From Trileptium ribeirensis (lineage: Eukaryota > Nematoda > Enoplea > Enoplida > Thoracostomopsidae), in NCBI GenBank assembly GCA_030248225.1, contig JASANE010016068.1, positions 21,165 to 85,164 on the forward strand: a stretch of DNA of 64,000 bases, written 5' to 3'. The notes under the pieces were generated by a model, which worked only from the letters and a program-made list of their open reading frames with translations, was not told the DNA's origin and did no database searches. Positions 24,575-36,055 of the stretch are shown here, one piece after another. The translations under genes were made by a program, and so were the position numbers. The first letter of the stretch is position 1, and every line of letters starts with the position of its first letter.

Positions 24575-26545
24575 CTGAAGCATTCATTATCAAAACAAAA
24601 TGGCAAATCATCGAAGGCAACGACAGTGAAGCTACATCGATGATACTTAGGCGTTCGGATAAATCTACATTATGGTATTCGGATAATTTTTATCTAATTA
24701 CTGTATCGTACAAGATATAGCAAAATTCGAGTATAAATATATAAAAAAATTCTAAGCTCAGTTAAATAATAAGCTAATAATAATAAAAAAGCTCAGCTTT
24801 TCACAGTAAGTTTTTGTAATTTCTGAATTTTAAAACTATCAGTTTATGCCTTGTGTATATATTCAGAAGTCGCATGATTCGTGCAAATTTATTTATTTTT
24901 TGGAACAATTACATTAATTTCAATTTATAGAAGTTATTTACTTTGTATGAAACAACGGTTTGTACATTCAAAATGTGGAATTAAATTATTTTAATTTATA
25001 AATACAAAAATATTTAAGATTATTAAGTGCAGACAAAGTGTTTTAGCGTAAAGGCGTGTTCACAAGTTCAAACTTTTTTATTCAAATTTTGAACGAAATT
25101 TGAACTCATATTTTGATCAAAATTGAAGGCATGTTTGTGTATTTTTTCACAATTTAAGCGTGTTAACACCTTTCAAACTATTTATGGTGTATTATTTTAG
25201 CCAATCAGGCACAAGGTACTTGTGTCGAAAAGGTTTGAGCTCCAAATCTGAAGAGACATGGCCATTTGTATAATTTTTATATTAGATATCGCCATCAATT
25301 TTTAACCCAAATTTAATGAAATTTCGAGCTCGAGCTTTGAGCTCAAATTTTGACCAGCAAATCTCAAAGTGTGACCGTATCTTAAGTTCGCTATTCTCAA
25401 CCACTGACACATTTCAAGCAAGAGTGTTACATTTTGTTTACAACTAGGCAGGTGCCAATATCACGGGTACTTCAAAAGAATATGAATTTATCACGTAAAA
25501 TTTCCGACTCAGAAGAAGTCAAAAGTTTCCGGTTACCATGCTAATAAAATTACCCAGCTTTACAACAAAGAGAAATGTTTTTAAGGAAGACTGTTGCTGA
25601 TTTTGTTGTTAGTTACCCATATCCTTGTTTGCTTAATCAAATGCAGCAACGCCAATGTTGCCTAAACATTTCTGCATAAAATCACCCATCTTGTCGAATC
25701 TATATATAACCCCTACAATTATCATACAACGCAAGTGCTGCAAATTACGCCCGAAAATGTAGCCAACAAAACACATATATTTGCTAAAAATTATCGAAAT
25801 TTATCTGATTTTTCAGTATGTTTTTCTAACAGCCGACTGGAAAGCAGTTCAGATGCTTATCTTTTGATACAAATGATGATTGTTGATGTATGCCAAAACT
25901 CTTAGACTGTATGCAAGGTACTATATGTAAGTGGGCTTAACTAAGATGGAGCATTATAATTTTTGTTCCTGTTTACAATAGTTCTAAAAAGGCTAAACTG
26001 TAATCAATTTCAGTTTAGATCACGGGTGCAATCATCGCTAACACTACGACAGATCCACTCAGATCCAAGCTGGTAAAAATGCGTAACTTCAGTTTTTCAA
26101 AACAAAATTTAGTGCTCAAAATTTGAACAAAATTTTTTCAAAATTTTGAATACATAAATCTTTTATTAATTTCTATTGCATTATGTTTATCTGATCATTC
26201 AAACTAAACTAAACAGAATTATCAATAATTTGTTTTAGTCTGTCAACGACAAACTACACCAATAAGTTAATCGGGATTAACAAGAAAAAACAGAAAAAAA
26301 TCGCTCCAGACTATGAACAGATTTTTAGCTCCAAGTTTTTGAGCTATAAATTTAAACCCGTCAATGAAAATACACCCCTCTTAAGTTTTCAGCTAGTAAT
26401 AAGTTCGGCATCAATGCGATACGATGCCAATCCCTCTAATGCGTATTTTCAACGAATGCTAGTTTCTCCTAGTGGGTTGTACAATGAGGATAGTTTACAC
26501 ATCATATAAAAATTTCCGGTTTACTACATTTCAAAAAAGACCTAC
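24575..26545 (-). other. Intron 3 of the minus-strand gene, with a possible MITE
   Basis: This is intronic in the gene model. About 25055-25385 could be a short inverted-repeat element: the left edge 'ggcgtgttcacaagttcaaa' and the reverse complement of the right edge ('cggtcacactttga') share a weak GT-CACA-TT pattern, and the interior is built of 'ttcaaattttgaac'-like words. A similar A/T-rich word set recurs near 26100-26350. The repeat call is weak. Confidence 0.4.
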
Positions 26546-27317
26546 TTTTTTCGATTTTCTCAGTCCCTTTCTTTTCATTGCCACCACCAGCAGCTTTCAC
26601 TTGTTTTCGTTCTTTCTCCATTCGAACATGATTAGGATTTTCATGAATTTCTCGTTGTTCTGAGCTCACTTTCACAACAACTTCGTCTTGTGGCGACGGT
26701 TGCTGCTGCTGCTGTGGCTGCTGATGTTGTTGTTGCTGCTGTTGTTCGAGTTGTAATAATTGATTTATGTCATTTTGTTCACCTGCTGTTGGCTGTCGAC
26801 ATTGCTCCGGCTCCATGATATCGATCTGTGGTATTGCAGTTGGCATACTGACCATTTGTTCTTTCGCTGCTTCAGTTGGACCAAGGTCCATTATCAAGTG
26901 TTGCTGTGCGTGATCACCTTGCTGAATAATATTGTATTGTGAGTCAAAATTTTGATTGTTGCTAAAACACATAACTTCTTGCTCATCCATTTGGACCGGT
27001 AATGAAAATTCTTCATTGTGATCGCTAAAATTTACGCGATGTTCCGATGTTTGATCTTGCAAATCGATAAGATGATGTGGGTCGATAGATGACTGCGCTT
27101 GATGAATCAATTGATCCTGTTGCTGAAAAAACGGATCATTGTCAAAATCATTTCGAACATCAATAAGCGCTCCTGATTCGTTTTCTCGATGTTGTTCCGT
27201 GTCAGCAACAATGGTTGGTGCCGCAATTAGTGGCTCGTGTATTTCGGTGGTTGGTGTCGGGGGATTATCATGAATTGTCAGGCCAAGAATGTCAGTACCG
27301 TTCAAAAGCGGGACATC
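26546..27317 (-). CDS. Exon 3: acidic, Gln-rich central region of the tau/MAP2/MAP4-like (?) gene
   Basis: This is the largest exon, 772 nt. The acceptor is 'tgtattcatag' before DVPLLNGTDILGL and the donor is 'gtaggt' after GTEKIEK. It enters in phase 0 and leaves in phase 1, consistent with both neighbours. The first 150 residues are acidic and polar (Asp/Glu/Gln/His with few hydrophobic clusters). Then comes a polyglutamine tract interrupted by His and Pro (about 26700-26760), followed by a Lys/Glu-rich, Gly-containing segment (KERKQVKAAGGGNEKKGTEK). No enzyme fold or membrane segment is visible; the protein looks intrinsically disordered. An acidic projection region before a basic Pro-rich region is the arrangement seen in tau/MAP2-type proteins, but other disordered scaffold proteins would look the same. 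The glutamine codons are mostly CAA/CAG mixtures, so the tract is not a pure triplet run. Confidence 0.75.
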
Positions 27318-28286
27318 CTATGAATACAACACAAAGTTTAATCACAGTCTGTCACGGTTCCGTTCATACTTGAAATTAATTCGAGGCAGTTATTATTGGG
27401 ACCATGTTTAGTTTGAAGAATGAGATAACTAATCGACCCATTTATTAATTAAAAACTCACGGTTTTTCGAGAGCCTTAAGTAGAAACAGCAATCTTTATA
27501 CGAAAGACGTCAACCTGAAAACAGTCTGACCTACCCCATCTAGTATTTTGGTTAAAGATTTTCAACTTTTTCACATAAAAATCTACAAACGATCTGTTGT
27601 GTAAACAACGGCGCTGAGCAATATAAAGGCGGCGAAAACTCATAAATAGTCCACAAAACAAACGGTCAGTGGTCAGACTTCGCCACGACAATTCGTCCGA
27701 TGAACAAAGTGATTAAAAAACTGAAGCCGTGGCAAAATTTGAGCGAAAAGTTTGATGTGTGAACCCACAATTAGGCTTAACAGCCAGTGCTAAGAAACAA
27801 CACAACCATAGACAAATAAGTCAATACAAGTTTTATTCAGTTTTTAAAAATCACATTATCAAATTACGGCGCTAGACTTAATTTCATTCAGCTAAAATTA
27901 GTTCAGAAAGGATCTGAATTAATTTCGTAAAGGTGCGGTATCAGTGAGCATCATTTCAATGTGCACATAAAATATAACACACAAGCCACATCGTTAAAAT
28001 ACACAAACAGGCTAATTATTAAAAATATTTAGTATATAACCAGATTAATTTTCGTGAAGTTAATTAGAGATGAACTAATGTTGTCTCAAAATCTGTTTTA
28101 CAGCCAATTTACGTTAAACAAAAACATTTGTTATACAACAAAAATAAAATACGACAGTTGGAGAATGTTGACACCCGAGGCGGCTCGTTGCGTAAAGCCA
28201 AAGACATCTATTTTTAACTCTGATAATCTAAACAAATTTCCGTCATATGGAATAAATCAATCAATCAATAAATCGACAGTGCTAAC
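27318..28286 (-). other. Intron 2 of the minus-strand gene
   Basis: This intron lies between donor CAG|gttagc and acceptor attcatag. No internal repeats or RNA genes were recognised. Confidence 0.6.
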
Positions 28287-28411
28287 CTGACTATTTTCAT
28301 TTGATTCATTCATGATCGGAACTGGCGGAGAAATCGATGCTGATGCTTGTTGAAGTTGTTGCAAACGTTGTTGGGTATCTTCATCAAGACCACTGTCATA
28401 GCCAGGCGGTG
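28287..28411 (-). CDS. Exon 2 of the tau/MAP2/MAP4-like (?) gene
   Basis: This 125-nt exon has a textbook acceptor ('gtttgtttcag') and donor ('CAG|gttagc'). It enters in phase 1, completing a Thr codon with the last base of exon 1, and leaves in phase 0. It encodes PPGYDSGLDEDTQQRLQQLQ, a short Gln/Ala/Ser segment, then a Pro-rich stretch ending NESNENSQ. The Gln/Leu-rich part could form a short helix. There is no recognised domain. Confidence 0.75.
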
Positions 28412-29998
28412 CTGAAACAAACGATTACACCCGGCCCGGTTTAAAGACAGCATAGCGCTTATTTAGCTACAACAAACAACAATGCAAAGTTTTTAAATTT
28501 TTTTAAGAAATTCTTGTGAATGAGACAGAAGTCAAACTTTTCTATAAATAATACTTCGCTATGGCATGTTATCATAATAAGATTGGTATTTTACAGTATG
28601 GATTGATGTATATAAATATAATTTTCATCCTCCACTATTCATAAAGATAAAGTTTCCGTCCGTTCTACGAACCACTCTTTCTACCAAACAGGAATCAAAG
28701 CCAAGTTATCGAACGAGATTTGAGTAACAGTGCAATTTAGTAATTGAATAAGTTAGGATATTTATCGTAGGCCAAAATGTACCTCAATTATCGCTCTAGA
28801 TAATTCAACAGCAATTCGAAGAAAAGTTTGCATTATTTGCGGAAGCGCAAATATGCGTAGCACAACCTATATACTACAGCTATAAGTAGTAACTCGCAAA
28901 GCGAGGGGGAAACGGAATGAGTATGGCTACTCTGCGCTTATTGACCATTTTGTCGTTCCAAATTCAGGTCCTTAAGCCCGGTCCCATTGTAGCAATTATA
29001 CACTGAGAATACATTATTGACAACGCTACGGTCATTTTAGTGATATGTCAAAACCGAAAACTCTTTATTTGTTCTTCAGCGACCAAAAAGACCAGAACTT
29101 TTGAAATTTATAAATGACTAATTTCAAGGATACGTAATTATCAATTGATGATTGATTTTTACGTAGTAGGGCTATTAAGATTTGCCTTAACTGAACGTAT
29201 AAGAAGTAAATACAACTGCTTTTATCGTATTTAGCAACCCCGAAAACCTATAGGCACCATCGATTCATCTCCCGATATATTGGTAAAGTGGTAAAATTTG
29301 ACTATTTTCGGTGTCAAAATTTGCCAAATTTTGTTAACGCTACATCCCGTCGGGATAATAAAATAGCCAATATAGCGTTTAAATAACGAAACTAATTTGT
29401 TTAAAGGGTTAAACAACCCCATAATCCCATAGATAACCTCCGAAAAGCAAAAAACTTGCTTTGTGTGTAAAAATTCTGAAATTTTTTAAGCTTTGACTCA
29501 TAGCACAAAAACCGCAGTTCTGACAAAAAATGCGTTAATTTAAGTTGTAGCTTTCTATGATACTGCATGGTATTCTCTATTTTCCCTAAGAAATCTCTAT
29601 CTTGAGATATAGGTCGCGAAAGAATAGACACCAGAATGGCCACATTTCAAAAAATGTGATGTTTGACCCAGTTGGAGCCCATTTTAACCCGGAAATGTGG
29701 TCGGCGCGTTTAGTGTACAATGAAAGTGCGCAAATAGACTGAATTTGTGATCAAATAAAAAATTGTGAAGATCTATTCATGCGGTGATGAACTCCACAGA
29801 CGGACAAACAAATATAATTTTTTACTATATTGCCGATAGTATACTTGTAGCCAGAAACTCCACTCCATTCGCTAGCTCGTTAGTATATAAAGAACAATAC
29901 GCTCAATCTGACGCATCATTGTCTCCCATCTCTCTTGTTAATAATTCGTAGAAACCGTAGAAAGTTATCCTATTTTCTATAAAATTACTCGAACTAAC
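28412..29998 (-). other. Intron 1 of the minus-strand gene
   Basis: This is intronic in the gene model (donor 'gttagt' at 29998-29993). No gene-like or tandem-repeat content was recognised. Confidence 0.6.
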
Positions 29999-30332
29999 TT
30001 ATAATATTGTTACGATTTGGCTCCAATGCGTTGTTGCCATGAGCACGACTGGATTCATCAACGATCGGAGCGTTCGTGTTGCTCCCAACTGTAGTTGGTG
30101 AAGGTGAACTCCCGTCACCGCTAACCAGTGATCGATCATCGTCTGTTCCGGTTCCGCCATCGCCGGATTTAATTCCTTCGTTCCCAGCGGTATTCAGTTT
30201 TAGTTCCGATAATATTGTTGGTGTGGTTTGTTGCTCAAGTTGTAGATATGGCTGGTGGTTGTCATAAAGCGGTGGGTTCCCAGGCGTCGCTTGAGCAGGA
30301 GGTACAGGGTTGTCGAGGAAGCGTTCGGTCAT
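29999..30332 (-). CDS. Exon 1 with start codon, tau/MAP2/MAP4-like (?) gene
   Basis: The ATG at 30332 has A at position -3 and an in-frame TAA six codons upstream (30350-30348), which supports it as the start. The exon gives 111 codons plus one base and ends at donor 'gttagt' (phase 1). The protein starts MTERFLDNPVPPAQATPGNP and continues Pro-, Gln- and Gly/Asp/Ser-rich (about GIKSGDGGTGTDDDRSLVSG in the middle). No signal peptide or membrane segment is present, so a cytoplasmic or nuclear protein is expected. With the other four exons the visible coding sequence is about 462 codons, and the 3' end was not found. The exon chain is well supported by phase; the family name is not. Confidence 0.75.
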
Positions 30333-30351
30333 TTTGATATTAATATATTAA

Positions 30352-31284
30352 TTTTAGAGCATTTGCTTTTTTGAATAATTAACACTGTTCTTGGCAGTTC
30401 TTGAAGAGTTTTTGAATGATGAAATAGTTAAAATCCGGTTAGTTGTATAGTTATATGCAGTAAAGATATATATTGATAGCTTGACGAATTACTTATGTAT
30501 ACACAGTTTGAGAAACCGAAATTTTATTTAGATTAAATTAGTTATAATAGTATTTATATAGCTCGTCAGTAAATATATGCAAATGCAATGCCGAGATTTT
30601 ATTACAATCTGAAATTTTATGTGTTGAAAAGAATACATATATATAACGCATCGTTTACCATAAGATTTGTACACCTAGGCATCGAAGGCTCAGCACCCGA
30701 CCCCTCTTCCGACGCCGGCATCTTCGACTTCGGCGCTGGGAAGGGAGGCGACGGAGGTGCCGTAACCCGTCCCCAGCGCTCAAGGCGCCGCACTCACGCT
30801 CCCCCTCCCGCACTTAAAGCGAATGTCCCCGGGGAACCGAAGTCCCCGCACCTGCCAACCTCCCCAAAGTTGACGGCGTTGCACCCTCCCGGTAGGCAAG
30901 AGGCTTCAAAGCTCCGGCTGCTCCATCTGAGACCTCAGGCTTCATGCATTTGTAATTATATATGTAATGTCTTCGCATTCTAACCACAGTTTCCGTTCAG
31001 TTTACGTTCGAGTTTTCTGAAACTAGAACTTCGGAGAAAACAGTCCTTTGTATTGATCTGCAACTTGTATTAGTTAACGGCAGGTTCACTGCTCAAGTAA
31101 TGCCTCTTTCCTAACCATTGTTTCGGACGTGTTTTTACAAGTCAATATATTCACTACCACACCAGAGCTGTGCGCGGATACGGGTACACACAGGTTTCGA
31201 AAAGTAATATAATATTCTTTAGCGGAAACTCTAGAAGTCGCTGGGAATTTGCCTTTGGTGGGTTTGCAGAATAAGCTGGGCGTA
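30352..31284. other. Upstream region with a GC-rich insertion
   Basis: Within this AT-rich stretch, 30680-30945 is strikingly GC-rich and contains a plus-strand open frame (30588-30983) reading Pro/Arg/Gly-rich low-complexity sequence. Its abrupt composition change and lack of a recognisable protein suggest a repeat insertion. Both edges carry an 'acatatatataa' string in opposite orientation, but that is simple sequence and weak as a terminal repeat. Confidence 0.4.
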
Positions 31285-31590
31285 CCGTTTACTGGCCGCT
31301 GTAGAAGCATCTCGGCAATTCCCCTTAGTAGGCGCCGTAGCCGTTGAGACCACTAGGCTTTACTACACAATACCATTTACTAGACGCTGTAGAAACCTGT
31401 ACACGATTCCGCTTACTTGGAGCCGTAATTGTTACCAGACGTTTCATCTTTTGTGGACGCTGTAGATGAAACTAGGCGGTTCCCTTTACTGGGCACTGTA
31501 GAAACCACTAGGCACTTCCCTTTGGTATGCGCTGTAGACCAGAATGAGATTCCTTTTACTATGCCCTACAGAAGTAGAAATTACGGTATC
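31285..31590. repeat. Degenerate minisatellite, about 35-50 bp unit
   Basis: About seven poorly conserved units contain 'cgctgtagaa', 'ccactaggc' and 'ttccctttact'. Spacing varies from about 33 to 54 bp. Confidence 0.6.
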
Positions 31591-32824
31591 TTTTAGGGGG
31601 CTACAAATTACTGTGCTAGGCACGAGGTGGACAGCCTCCCTGAATGCCGGCGAGCTTCCATCTGGGTTGTTGGTTGCGCGGTAGGCAAGTGGGCTGCGAA
31701 AGGGGACCATGTCCTTGTGCTGCAGCCTTGGCAGCGAGAGATCGCTGGCGAAGAATTCGCTATCAAAAAGTTGACAAGATTAGAATTGCTTTAAAACGCA
31801 AAGCGATGAATATGTTGAGCCATTACGGATTCAATAACTTGTGGGCCTCGCGGGCCTGAAAAAACGTATTGAACCCGCGGGTACGGGCCTATTGGCGGAG
31901 GACAGCCCTTTGATCTGCGCGGATACCCGTAAGCTCAATAATTTCTGCAGGCGCACACCTCTGTACCGGACAAACTGTTAGCCGAACAGCACTTAATAGT
32001 TGCAGCTGCAGTCCAGCCTGAGCTAAACTATCGTCTGCGTGTTTAAGACATGCATTATTGAATTGAATACCTGCATACACAATATACCAGCAAAAATAGC
32101 GTTAAAGCGGAAAATAATTTTGATCGAAAGTTAGCTACTACAAATTACGAAGTAAGCCAAAGTAGTAGCTATGCATCAAAGCATTTTGTACCCTCATTAA
32201 CGTAAGCTGAGGCTGGTCTCTTGTTATAATTTTAAAGCCCAGCTCAACGCATAGCTGCCATATTTGCAAGGCTCGGCGCGGCTCTCGAAATGTCACAACA
32301 GCTCAGCCTAGCTAAGCTGGGCATTATCGCTGTGGCGGGATGTGACAAAATCCAGCTCTGGTGCACACATGTAAAGGTAGATTGTACATAATATAAACAT
32401 TATTCTATAGTTTAGACGTTAGAATTTTAATTTAACTTAACCCTAAACCTGAAGTTACTTGAAACTTTTCGAAGGCATATTGTACCATGTGATACATAGC
32501 AGTCATGAGCGTTGAAGACTAATATTATAAGCCCATAGTTCACCTGCAGCAGCCACGAAACTGCTCAATCAAAAATTGACTAATTTTTTTCAGTCTAATT
32601 TTTAATCTTCGGTTTTGTTGCAGGAAAATTGTAGCTCTCATTAAGCTTTAAACGGAAGAACTCTTCCATTTTACAAAACGATGTCTTCAATGGAGCGGTA
32701 TGAATTAAAGTCATCACGTTGAGTATAGTTGCAAAATAGACATGGAGGACGATTCATTCTTTAAAAATCGTGCGATTTACCAAAAAAAAAACTTGGACAA
32801 ATTTTGTAAATCCAACTAAAAGAC
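31591..32824. other. Unassigned sequence
   Basis: This is moderately GC-rich to about 32340 and AT-rich after that. No gene, RNA or clear repeat was recognised. Confidence 0.4.
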
Positions 32825-34730
32825 ACTGACCGAATGAGTTATCTTTTTGCAAAAGTCTTTTGGATGATATGGCATTGCAGTTTATGTTAAGCATGGACAC
32901 TAAAAATATTAGTAGTCGTTGTGATAACACGAGAATTGTTGTAAGTGCCAAATCTCGTGAGTGCTCTTACTCGCGATAGCGGTAGGGATCGCCGGTAGCG
33001 AATGCCTATATAGATCAAAACTCCGAATGCGCGAAAACGTGCTGACGGAAAGAATTACCTTTTTAACAAAACTGTTTTGGGTGACATGGCATTGCATTTT
33101 AAGCATGGACACTAAAAATATTAGTAGTCGTTCTGATAAGACGAAACTGAGAACTGTTGTACGTGCCAAAGTCCGTGAGTGCTCTTACTCGCGATAGCGG
33201 TAGCGATCGCCGGTAGCGAAATACTTATATAGATCAAAACTCAGAATGCGCGAAAACGTGCTGACGGAAAGAATTACCTTTTTAACAAAACTGTTTTGGG
33301 TGACATGGCATTGCATTTTAAGCATGGACACTAAAAATATTAGTAGTCGTTCTGATAAGACGAAACTGAGAACTGTTGTACGTGCCAAAGTCCGTGAGTG
33401 CTCTTACTCGCGATAGCGGTAGCGATCGCCGGTAGCGAATGCTTATATAGATCAAAACTCCGAATGCGCGAAAACGTGCTGACGGAAAGAATTACCTTTT
33501 TAACAAAAGTTTTTTGGGTGACATGGCATTGCATTTTAAGCATGGACACTAAAAATATTAGTAGTCGTTATAGGACGAGAACTGTTTTACGTGCCAAAGC
33601 CCGTGAGTGCTCTTACTCGCGATAGCGGTAGGGATCGCCGGTAGCGAATGCCTATATAGATCAAAACTCCGAATGCGCGAAAACGTGCTGACGGAAAGAA
33701 TTACCTTTTTAACAAAACTGTTTTGGGTGACATGGCATTGCATTTTAAGCATGGACACTAAAAATATTAGTAGTCGTTCTGATAAGACGTAACTGAGAAC
33801 TGTTGTACGTGTCAAAGTCCGTGAGTGCTCTTACTCGCGATAGCGGTAGCGATCGCCGGTAGCGAATGCTTATATAGATCAAAACTCCGAATGCGCGAAA
33901 ACGTGCTGACGGAAAGAATTACCTTTTTAACAAAACTGTTTTGGGTGACATGGCATTGCATTTTAAGCATGGACACTAAAAATATTAGTAGTCGTTCTGA
34001 TAAGACGAAACTGAGAACTGTTGTACGTGCCAAAGTCCGTGAGTGCTCTTACTCGCGATAGCGGTAGCGATCGCCGGTAGCGAATGCTTATATAGATCAA
34101 AACTCCGAATGCGCGAAAACGTGCTGACCGAATGAATTACCTTTTTAACAAAAGTGTTTTGGGTGACATGGCATTGCATTTTAAGCATGGACACTAAAAA
34201 TATTAGTAGTCGTTCTGATAAGACGAAACTGAGAACTGTTGTACGTGCCAAAGTCCGTGAGTGCTCTTACTCGCGATAGCGATCGCCGGTAGCGAATGCT
34301 TATATAGATCAAAACTCCGAATGCGCGAAAACGTGCTGACCGAATGAATTACCTTTTTAACAAAAGTGTTTTGGGTGACATGGCATTGCATTTTAAGCAT
34401 GGACACTAAAATATTAGTAGCCGTTCTGATAAGACGAAACTGAGACTAACCTAGGCAACGAGTCCCTCAGCGCTCTTACTCGCGATAGCGATCCGCGCAT
34501 TGACTTAATAATGATCAAAACTCGAATGCGCGAAAACGTGCTACGAATGAATTACCTTTAACAAAGTGTTTTGGGTGCATGGCATTGCATTTAACCATTG
34601 GCCCACTAAAATATTAGCCCGTTCTGATTAAGACGAACCTGTCGTACCGCCGCAGAGGATAAGGGCGGTGCCGCCGGTGCCGGATGCCTGTAGAGATAAA
34701 AGCTCCACATGCGCCAAAACGTGCTGTTAT
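32825..34730. repeat. 218-bp satellite array, seven units plus decayed edge units
   Basis: Units are anchored on 'gtgagtgctcttactcgcg' at 32957, 33175, 33394, 33603, 33821, 34039 and 34257, mostly 218 bp apart (one is 209). The left edge (32825-32956) is a diverged partial unit. The right edge (about 34440-34730) is a unit with many small deletions. Each unit contains 'gcgatagcggtagcgatcgcc', cut here to its parts 'gcgatag' and 'gcgatcgc', the second being a palindrome. Open frames on both strands are 60-88 codons and change frame each unit because 218 is not a multiple of three, so no protein is proposed. Confidence 0.95.
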
Positions 34731-35989
34731 CATGGCTCTTGATTTCGATTTCGCTCATTCGGGTTAACCGGGAACGAAATGTCCAGAAAGTAGAACGTCC
34801 AGAAATCGATTTGGTGGACACGCTGACTAACGCAAAGGGGTGGGGGTGGTCGAAGTAGAATATGCGAAACGGGTATCGGTATGTGTGCTGGACGCAGGTT
34901 GCAATGAGTTTATATATGTATACATGCCTAATCTCCCTTGGTTGATTCCTGGTGTACGACCTGCACGGCCGTCCTGTGTTCAAACAAATTTATATATATA
35001 CATGAGTGACCATCCTTGCATATTTCTAAACAGGAGAACGAACATTGCGGTCCTCTTACACATACGCTTCAGGAACCACTTCCCCAGTATCATCGTCGTT
35101 TGTAATCCGTATCCGTAGGCGCTGTTTGAAAGACATGGATACTTCCATTCATAGTGCGCAATGTGTGCAAGGCCATCGCAGTATTGCCGTTTAAAAAAAC
35201 TACGTGGTTTGTTGACTCGACGCTGTGGACTAAATTATGGCGATTTAATCAATTTCACTACGTCATTTGGTGTACCAATTACGAGTTGGGCTAGGAAAGT
35301 GGATCGAATCCTGGTTATGGAAAGCCGCTGGCAAAGAATCCACAACCCCAAAATTTTGCCTTGTCCTATTTATGGGGAGATTCTGCGTCAAAATGTTTTC
35401 GGAAGTGCATAGCTCTGACGATATGTTGCACCATTCTAATAAGGCATGTATCTCAATCAATATTACTTGCAGCATTAATATCTCTGTCCTTCGGTAGGCA
35501 CGGCTGTTGCCACTTATATAACATGACATAAACGGTAGCGTTACATGTGTTGCATTGAAGCTCGACGATTGCTAAAATAATAAGCGTCTATCTGAGTCTG
35601 AACTCAAAGAATTTAAAACCTCCCTAAAATGATTAAGAACAAGAATTGAGCCAATATTAGACACATTACAGTCATACAAACAAACAAAATCGTTTATTAA
35701 CCAAACACATACTAGTAACTGGTAAAGTCAGCGTAACGAGGTTTGCATCGGGCGTTAAGGCCGTCCTAGCGAGCTCGAAACTTAGGCGATGGCTTACCAA
35801 CTGTCAGTGTACTAGTTAACAAAAATATATGGACAACAAACGATATATATTTAGAACCAAAGTTATACGTGCAAGGCAAAGGTTAGTAAACTGGTTTACA
35901 GCCAGAAAGGGGTTTCCTCTTATATCTGGGTGACGAAATGGGAGTGAATTTATCGTTAAGGACAAAGACGTCGCAAGGGAGTAAATATC
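34731..35989. other. Unassigned sequence
   Basis: No gene or clear repeat was recognised. Overlapping open frames on opposite strands (34606-35529) carry no known motif. Confidence 0.4.
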
Positions 35990-36055
35990 ACTTTTATTTC
36001 TAAAGGTTTCTTTTGAATTGCATGAATTGGTTTAAATTAAGCATGTTCAACGTTT

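Noticed and set aside
30588..30983. 131-codon Pro/Arg-rich plus-strand frame
   Set aside because: It lies in a GC-rich patch where stops are rare by composition. It is low-complexity and unlike the gene next to it.
32961..34061. Repeated 60-88 codon frames on both strands
   Set aside because: They are byproducts of the 218-bp satellite. The frame changes every unit and the two strands are equally open.
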